Source: Bacillota bacterium (GTDB taxonomy: Bacteria; Bacillota; Clostridia; Christensenellales; Aristaeellaceae). Taken from it: a stretch of DNA of 18,199 bases. The translations under genes and the position numbers were made by a program. The notes under the pieces were generated by a model that was not told the origin of the DNA, did no database searches, and saw only the letters and a list, made by a program, of their open reading frames with translations. The stretch lies in contig JAEVYX010000123.1 in assembly GCA_023392515.1 (NCBI GenBank), positions 1 through 18,199 of the forward strand, read 5' to 3'. Shown in pieces: positions 14,930 to 18,199 of this stretch (the stretch's first letter is position 1; each line of letters opens with the position of its first letter).

Positions 14930-14993
14930 ACAACGAAAAGGCGCAAGCCTTTGTAAGGGCGAGGCCGCGAGAGCGACAGCGCCCTATTTTTTT
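14930..14993 (+). ncRNA. Candidate small structured RNA adjacent to the Abi gene
   Basis: After the consensus promoter the transcript would start near 14930. It would form AAAGGC-GCAA-GCCTTT (14937-14952, a GNRA loop) and a second stem GGGCG/CGCCC (14957-14961 with 14980-14984) that encloses CGC-GAGA-GCG (14966-14975), then TATTTTTTTG as terminator. It would be about 64 bases long, with no reading frame. AbiF-like proteins are reported to be paired with adjacent non-coding RNAs that neutralise them; this unit fits that arrangement but has no verified match. Confidence 0.65.
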
Positions 14994-15062
14994 GTAAAAT
15001 ACTTCTTGCTCCCAACAACACCTATATCTCCGTATGGTCCAGGATAGTAGAATATCGAACGC

Positions 15063-15323
15063 TCACCTTCTTGATATTATTACCCTTGCCAGTTCCGGTA
15101 ATGCTTCCTCACTTACCACAACCTGCGTCACTTGGGGCTGCACTCCCTGCCGCATGAATGTTTCAAACGCGGCCCTTGAGACGATGTAGCGCCACTTTCC
15201 GCCATCAATCTGAAATGCCGTTCCGAATGGCAATCGCCCTTGTTTCAGCCCAGATTGAATTGTAGTGACCGTACGACCAAGACGTTTTGCCACCTCGGTC
15301 AGTGGTATTGTTTCTTTGGTCAC
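15063..15323 (-). CDS. Small helix-turn-helix protein
   Basis: The 86-residue protein starts at GTG, nine bases after AAGGGG. Residues 5-55 form an excisionase/MerR-like module (LTEVAKRLGRTVTTIQSGLK, then a wing with GGKWRYIVSRAAFETFM), followed by a 30-residue tail (VTQVVVSEEALPELARVI). It is the last of three minus-strand genes with related DNA-binding modules, 15 bases after the previous one. It is the most divergent of them. A regulator or recombination accessory factor; partner unknown. Confidence 0.7.
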   Translation of the reverse strand: MTKETIPLTEVAKRLGRTVTTIQSGLKQGRLPFGTAFQIDGGKWRYIVSRAAFETFMRQGVQPQVTQVVVSEEALPELARVIISRR

Positions 15324-15338
15324 TTATGATAGCCCCTT

Positions 15339-15761
15339 CTACTTCTTCGATATCTCGTCGGGTTGTGACATGAATTCATCTAACCATTCGGGGAGGATGC
15401 GCCAGCCACCGCCGATCTTCTTTCCCTTTAATTTTCCTTGGCAGATCAAGCTTGTTACAGTCCCTCTAGTTGTACCTGCGCCAAGATATTGCGCGGCTTC
15501 CGCTGGAGTCAAGAATTTACATAGTTGTTCATTGGGTACCAAGCGCGACTTTTCAGCAACAGTGGACGATACTACATTATCCGGCTTTGTCATATACTTC
15601 TCAAGCCAATCGGGGAGCAAAAGCCATCTATATCCTAATTTTTTTCCCTCTAGCAGTCCCTTTTTAATCAAGCAAACAACTGTGCCAGTTGTACATCTGC
15701 CTCCAAGGTACTTGGCCACTTCATTAGTATAGAGAACGTGTCTGGGACCAATGAAAGGCAT
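15339..15761 (-). CDS. Protein with two tandem excisionase-like helix-turn-helix modules
   Basis: This 140-residue protein consists of two copies of one module. Copy one (about 10-62) reads YTNEVAKYLGGRCTTGTVVC ... LEGKKLGYRWLLLPDWLEKYM; copy two (about 84-138) reads LTPAEAAQYLGAGTTRGTVT ... LKGKKIGGGWRILPEWLDEFM. The second copy is very close to the single module of the 69-residue neighbour. So it arose by duplication and could bind two adjacent half-sites as one chain. The ribosome binding site is moderate (AGAGGTGAT). It starts six bases after the 69-residue gene and is likely translated from the same transcript. Confidence 0.75.
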   Translation of the reverse strand: MPFIGPRHVLYTNEVAKYLGGRCTTGTVVCLIKKGLLEGKKLGYRWLLLPDWLEKYMTKPDNVVSSTVAEKSRLVPNEQLCKFLTPAEAAQYLGAGTTRGTVTSLICQGKLKGKKIGGGWRILPEWLDEFMSQPDEISKK

Positions 15762-15767
15762 ACAGCA

Positions 15768-15977
15768 TCACCTCTGTTTTCCTTTCTTTACTTCGTCTGG
15801 TTGATGCATAAATTCATCCAACCAATCAGGCAAAACACGCCATTCGCGGCCTACCTTCTTGCCTTTAAGTTTCCCTTCCCTAATTAAAGCGGTTACTGTA
15901 CTAAGGCTGCATTTTCCTCCTAAACGCTCGGCCACCTCTGATGCTGTAAGAAATGTTCGAAGTTCGCTAATTTGCAT
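15768..15977 (-). CDS. Single-module excisionase-like helix-turn-helix protein
   Basis: The 69-residue protein is one helix-turn-helix module: LTASEVAERLGGKCSLSTVT, then REGKLKGKKVGREWRVLPDW and LDEFMHQPDE. AAGGAGG stands nine bases before the ATG. It is the first gene of the three-gene minus-strand operon and nearly identical in pattern to the second module of the next gene. The element already has a separate excisionase at 3974-4189, so these are extra DNA-binding proteins, perhaps regulators. Confidence 0.75.
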   Translation of the reverse strand: MQISELRTFLTASEVAERLGGKCSLSTVTALIREGKLKGKKVGREWRVLPDWLDEFMHQPDEVKKGKQR

Positions 15978-16053
15978 TGGTATGTACCTCCTTAAGTGAA
16001 AAAGCTCTCAAATGCATGGGGCCTATGAAATTCAGCGATCAATCCTTTTCCCA

Positions 16054-16082
16054 ATTCTACCATAAATGTACAGATATGTACA
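16054..16082 (-). promoter_or_regulatory. Promoter of the helix-turn-helix operon with TGTACA repeats
   Basis: On the minus strand TGTACA (16077-16082) and TAGAAT (16054-16059) are 17 bases apart. A second TGTACA (16067-16072) lies in the spacer, ten bases from the first. The two palindromic hexamers one helical turn apart are a likely operator, possibly for the encoded helix-turn-helix proteins. Confidence 0.6.
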
Positions 16083-16111
16083 GAAAAACCCTCTCGCAGA
16101 TGCTGAGGGTT
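16083..16111 (-). terminator. Terminator of the ribbon-helix-helix gene
   Basis: On the minus strand AACCCTC (16105-16111) pairs with GAGGGTT (16087-16093) around an 11-base loop, followed by TTTC within a T-run. It lies 35 bp after the stop codon of the gene at 16335-16147 and just before the next minus-strand promoter. Confidence 0.75.
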
Positions 16112-16146
16112 ATATGGGCCTGCTAGGGGTTTTTACGGGCGCGTGA

Positions 16147-16335
16147 TCATTCGGGCCATTTGTCCATGCCCATACGTTGCAATATGGCATTGTTTATGTA
16201 CTTGTTCACCGTCTTTTCTTCAGATGCAGCGGCTGCTTCCTGGATCAGTTGCCTTTGGCCTTTGGGAACGGTAATTTCTATTCTGTCATAATTGGCAGCG
16301 TTGAAAGCTCTTTTCCTGTCTGTTTCCTTTGTCAC
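16147..16335 (-). CDS. Ribbon-helix-helix (Arc-like) DNA-binding protein
   Basis: The 62-residue protein shows the ribbon-helix-helix pattern: a basic start, the strand YDRIEITVPKGQ, helix one RQLIQEAAAASEE, the turn, and helix two TVNKYINNAILQRM. Such dimers bind short direct or inverted repeats and often repress their own gene. The start is GTG, eight bases after AAAGGGG. It is divergent from the gene at 16519 across a region holding four copies of CTWACGGTAGAC, which are the obvious candidate operators. Antitoxins also use this fold, but the opposite gene does not look like a known toxin. Confidence 0.85.
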   Translation of the reverse strand: MTKETDRKRAFNAANYDRIEITVPKGQRQLIQEAAAASEEKTVNKYINNAILQRMGMDKWPE

Positions 16336-16390
16336 GGTATCAACCCCTTTTCAAAATTCCCGTATAAGTGTATCACTTTGACAATTAAGC

Positions 16391-16487
16391 GTCTACCGTA
16401 AGATGTGCCATAAAAGGGGTTGAATGTTTGTGCTGTCTAACGGTAGACAACAGCTAACGGTAGACGTATAATTGTCTTACGGTAGAC
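16391..16487. repeat. Four iterons CTWACGGTAGAC in the divergent control region
   Basis: Copies lie at 16391-16402 (inverted), 16437-16448, 16454-16465 and 16476-16487 (direct). The inverted copy and the third copy share similarity over about 24 bases, including AATTGTC beyond the core. Spacings of the direct copies are 17 and 22 bases. They overlap the promoter of the rightward gene and the probable leader of the repressor gene. Operator function is likely; an origin with iterons is the alternative. Confidence 0.8.
16444..16472 (+). promoter_or_regulatory. Rightward promoter embedded in the iterons
   Basis: TAGACA (16444-16449) and TATAAT (16467-16472) are 17 bases apart. The -35 box is part of the second iteron and the -10 box directly follows the third, so a protein on the iterons would block RNA polymerase. 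Confidence 0.7.
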
Positions 16488-16518
16488 GTTCACAGAACGC
16501 ACAAAGGAGGATCATAAA

Positions 16519-16875
16519 ATGCAGGCACAGGCAATCATGGACACCAGGCGGGGAGCAATCACGGAAGAAGATAGGCAGATTGCAGAGGACTTTTCAAAGC
16601 TAGGCAGCGCAGAAAAGGTATTCTTCTATGAGATCATTAAGGGGCTTGCAGCCGGCGACAACATGGAAAAGACACTGATTCACCAGCCTCACGAATACAT
16701 GGCCATAATGAAGAATATAGACGTTGGTCACTTGCTGGACGCGCTGCCACTGATGCGCTATATTAAAGCAAAATGGCACGATGGCGGCGAGATGTCCATA
16801 ACGCTGGGCATGGCATACCTTACGGGCATAGCGGATGGGAAGCGCCTGGACAGGGCCAGGAGGGCGCACAAATGA
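16519..16875 (+). CDS. Unknown 118-residue protein
   Basis: AAAGGAGG stands nine bases before the ATG. The protein appears mostly helical and soluble: ITEEDRQIAEDFSKLGSAEK, VFFYEIIKGLAAGDNMEKTL, HLLDALPLMRYIKAKW, SITLGMAYLTGIADGKRLDR, with a basic end. No family is recognised. It is controlled by the iteron promoter and translationally coupled (ATGA) to the next gene. The end part (SAEKVFFYEIIKGLAAGD) resembles small phage regulators in style only; no function is assigned. Confidence 0.75.
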   Translation: MQAQAIMDTRRGAITEEDRQIAEDFSKLGSAEKVFFYEIIKGLAAGDNMEKTLIHQPHEYMAIMKNIDVGHLLDALPLMRYIKAKWHDGGEMSITLGMAYLTGIADGKRLDRARRAHK

Positions 16876-17048
16876 AAAGCGCGACGGCGATCCTGAGGGC
16901 GGCTATTGCCAGCGTGAAGCCGGACAGTAAAAGCCTGGCGCTAGCCGGACATCCTGACATAAAGCAAGTATACAGCCTGCAGGATAATACGATATACCAC
17001 AACACGGCAGCAGCGCCGGGGGCACATAGATGCAAGATCATAAAATAG
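16872..17048 (+). CDS. Small unknown protein coupled to the preceding gene
   Basis: The 58-residue protein starts at the ATG of an ATGA overlap. It reads SATAILRAAIASVKPDSKSL, then ALAGHPDIKQVYSLQDNTIY, and ends in a basic tail with one Cys. No domain is recognised. It is followed by a clear terminator, so it is the last gene of the two-gene unit. Confidence 0.6.
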   Translation: MKSATAILRAAIASVKPDSKSLALAGHPDIKQVYSLQDNTIYHNTAAAPGAHRCKIIK

Positions 17049-17060
17049 CAGGATCACCCG

Positions 17061-17087
17061 GAAGGCGCAGCAATGCGCCTTCTTTTT
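17061..17087 (+). terminator. Strong intrinsic terminator
   Basis: GAAGGCGCA (17061-17069) pairs perfectly with TGCGCCTTC (17074-17082) around a GCAA tetraloop, followed by TTTTT. It ends the unit 16519-17048. Confidence 0.9.
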
Positions 17088-17890
17088 ATGTATAGGACGT
17101 AGGTTTAACCGACACCCTTTCAAAGGGTACGGCAAAACAGCGTATCCATGTTTCACCCTGCGTTGAACGCAGGGCAGGTATAAACGGTAGGCTATTTCAA
17201 TTCGACCACCTGAAAGGGTGTTTGTTTAGCAAATGACCCTAGTTTGAATCTAGGGCGAAAGGGCATGAGCTCAACTCACACCCTTCAAAGGTACTGTATT
17301 TAGCGCACACCCTTTACTGAATACCATTGGCTTTCCTTACTTTTTAGGCCTTGAATGCTTGCGTAAAATAGGCTCTTTTTCCACCTATAAAACACCTATG
17401 CGGCGGCGATCAGCACCGTTACATAGACACCCCACGGGCCATCGAAAAAGTATAAACCAACGGAACGCGAACCACACTATGGCCTGTTTTGCGGAGAAAA
17501 TTCCTTTTTTGAAATTCAGTTTTGGGGTAAGAATCTAGGCGCAGCCCCAAAAAAACGGGTTTTTTAATGCCAAAAAGTGCCCTTTCTTTTATCAAAACGC
17601 AATTTTGCGTTATGAGGGTCATAAACCAAGTATGGGTTTTAACAATTACCCGCTGAACTCAAAATTGAGCTGAGTAACCACGGACCCATGATCCGGCTTG
17701 CAAGCGATCACTCACCCCAAAATTGGATTGAGTTGCCACTTAACGTAAAACTGCGTTCAGCAGCCGGCAGGGGTCTCCACTTCTCCATGCTCATGCAGCC
17801 TGGTACGGGCGGTAGGTATCGCGTAAAAAGCCGCGCTTTCAAGTGAGGGTATAAGCCAACAGATAGTAGTCTTTTCCCCTTCGCATGTGA
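17088..17890. other. Hairpin-rich non-coding region, candidate large structured RNA or repeat array
   Basis: No convincing gene is present in about 800 bases. Many short inverted repeats are: ACCCTTT/AAAGGGT (17114-17128), CCCTGCGTT/AACGCAGGG (17156-17174), CCCTAG/CTAGGG (17237-17255), a degenerate ACCCTTCAAAGGT (17280-17292), TTTTGGGG/CCCCAAAA (about 17520-17553), AACGCAATTTTGCGTT (about 17596-17611), CTCAAAATTGAG (about 17659-17670), TGATC...GATCA enclosing GCTTGCAAGC (about 17690-17711), and AACGTAAAACTGCGTT (about 17742-17757). Four hairpins share CCC/GGG feet and a TTGAA or TTCAA core with different arm bases. A motif close to GGGTATAAACCAA recurs near 17177, 17448, 17616 and 17846. The strand is undetermined. 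Confidence 0.5.
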
Positions 17891-17891
17891 G

Positions 17892-17928
17892 TTTTAAGTG
17901 TTTTAAGTGTTTTAAGAGATACCGTATG
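17892..17928. repeat. 37-bp terminal inverted repeat, right copy
   Basis: Exact reverse complement of 1463-1499; it holds the same nine-base-period TTTTAAGTG blocks and ends in GAGATACCGTATG. It lies 144 bp inside the right attachment core. Probable arm-type integrase sites. Confidence 0.75.
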
Positions 17929-17996
17929 GAATAAATGAAAAATTACCATCAGATAAGCGCTTTTTTACGTATTTAGCTTATGGAAAAAATCTGTTT

Positions 17997-18014
17997 GGGG
18001 TAAACGTAGGGGTA
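17997..18014 (+). repeat. GGGGTA-N6-GGGGTA motif, right end
   Basis: Same pair, period and orientation as 1374-1391. It lies 58 bases from the right attachment core. Confidence 0.5.
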
Positions 18015-18033
18015 AACATACTTTTTAAAGCAT

Positions 18034-18069
18034 CAAAAAAGCCAGGAAACGCTTGATTTTCCTGGCTTT
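18034..18069 (-). terminator. Element-supplied terminator for the tRNA-Leu gene
   Basis: On the minus strand AAAGCCAGGAAA (18069-18058) pairs perfectly with TTTCCTGGCTTT (18049-18038) around an eight-base loop and runs into TTTTTTG. It starts six bases after the tRNA CCA end, so it replaces the host terminator now at 1202-1230. Confidence 0.85.
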
Positions 18070-18072
18070 ACA

Positions 18073-18097
18073 TGTGGTGCGATCGACGGGACTTGAA
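18073..18097. repeat. Attachment site, right copy of 25-bp direct repeat
   Basis: Identical to 1230-1254. It covers the CCA, discriminator base, acceptor strand and part of the T-arm of tRNA-Leu, so the gene remains intact after integration. Confidence 0.93.
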
Positions 18098-18157
18098 CCC
18101 GTACCCTCTCGGACACGCCCCTCAAACGTGCGCGTATGCCAATTCCGCCACGATCGC
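18075..18157 (-). tRNA. tRNA-Leu (anticodon GAG)
   Basis: On the minus strand the sequence starts GCGATCG, ends CGATCGC-A-CCA with the CCA encoded, and has the T-arm ACGGGTTCAAGTCCCGT. The anticodon arm CACGT-TTGAGGG-GCGTG puts GAG (complement of 18121-18123) at positions 34-36. The D-arm has TGGCGGAATTGGCATACG and there is a long variable arm (TCCGAGAGGGT), as in leucine tRNAs. It is the insertion target of the element. Host DNA continues at 18158. Confidence 0.96.
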
Positions 18158-18199
18158 ATATGTTGCTTGCGCCGGTCTTCATGCCGTGCTTTTTTCGCG

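Noticed and set aside
15265..15732. Plus-strand frame of 155 codons opposite the helix-turn-helix genes
   Set aside because: It is a shadow of the minus-strand genes, whose modules are clearly conserved and have ribosome binding sites.
16391..16487. CRISPR-like repeat array
   Set aside because: The repeats are only 12 bases, one is inverted, spacers are irregular and no cas gene is near.
17419..17622. Minus-strand frame of 67 codons in the non-coding region
   Set aside because: No ribosome binding site or protein-like sequence, and it runs across several hairpins.

Overview
The window holds one complete integrated mobile element of about 16.84 kb, with a little host DNA on each side. GGAGG-type ribosome binding sites, frequent GTG/TTG starts, a mid-range base composition and an IS1182-type transposase in the flank suggest a Bacillota (Firmicutes, Clostridia-like) host; I cannot name the species. 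The element lies against the 3' end of a minus-strand tRNA-Leu(GAG) gene (18075-18157). The last 23 bases of that gene plus two adjoining bases recur exactly at 1230-1254, so the two 25-bp direct repeats are the attachment sites. Left of 1230 are a decayed IS1182-like transposase and the tRNA's original terminator, which the insertion has displaced. The element brings its own terminator next to the tRNA (18034-18069).

Layout: 1255-1528 and 17892-18072 are the recombination ends. They carry a perfect 37-bp inverted repeat and a paired GGGGTA motif, probably integrase arm sites. A minus-strand operon of XRE repressor and tyrosine integrase (3501-1579) diverges, across two consensus promoters, from a long plus-strand run (3734-12933). 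That run encodes a small basic protein, an excisionase, a CHC2 zinc-finger primase-like protein, a DUF3987 helicase/primase-like protein, three small unknown proteins, a sigma-70 family factor behind a hairpin that covers its ribosome binding site, an unknown 184-residue protein, a 1024-residue phage tail tape measure protein, and two further unknown proteins.

The right part is accessory. It holds a two-helix membrane peptide convergent with a tail-anchored protein; an Abi_2 (AbiD/AbiF-like HEPN) abortive-infection protein followed by a promoter-hairpins-terminator unit that looks like a small RNA; three minus-strand genes carrying four helix-turn-helix modules; a ribbon-helix-helix repressor beside four copies of CTWACGGTAGAC; two small unknown genes; and about 0.8 kb of hairpin-rich non-coding DNA that may be a large structured RNA.

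The control and replication part (int, repressor, xis, primase-helicase) looks like that of a phage-inducible chromosomal island. The element has no terminase, portal, capsid, tail tube or lysis gene that I recognise, yet it has an intact tape measure gene with a neighbouring sigma factor. My main hypothesis is a phage satellite that acts on a helper phage at the level of tail assembly and late transcription, and that carries an Abi/RNA defence or addiction cassette. A shrunken prophage is the main alternative.
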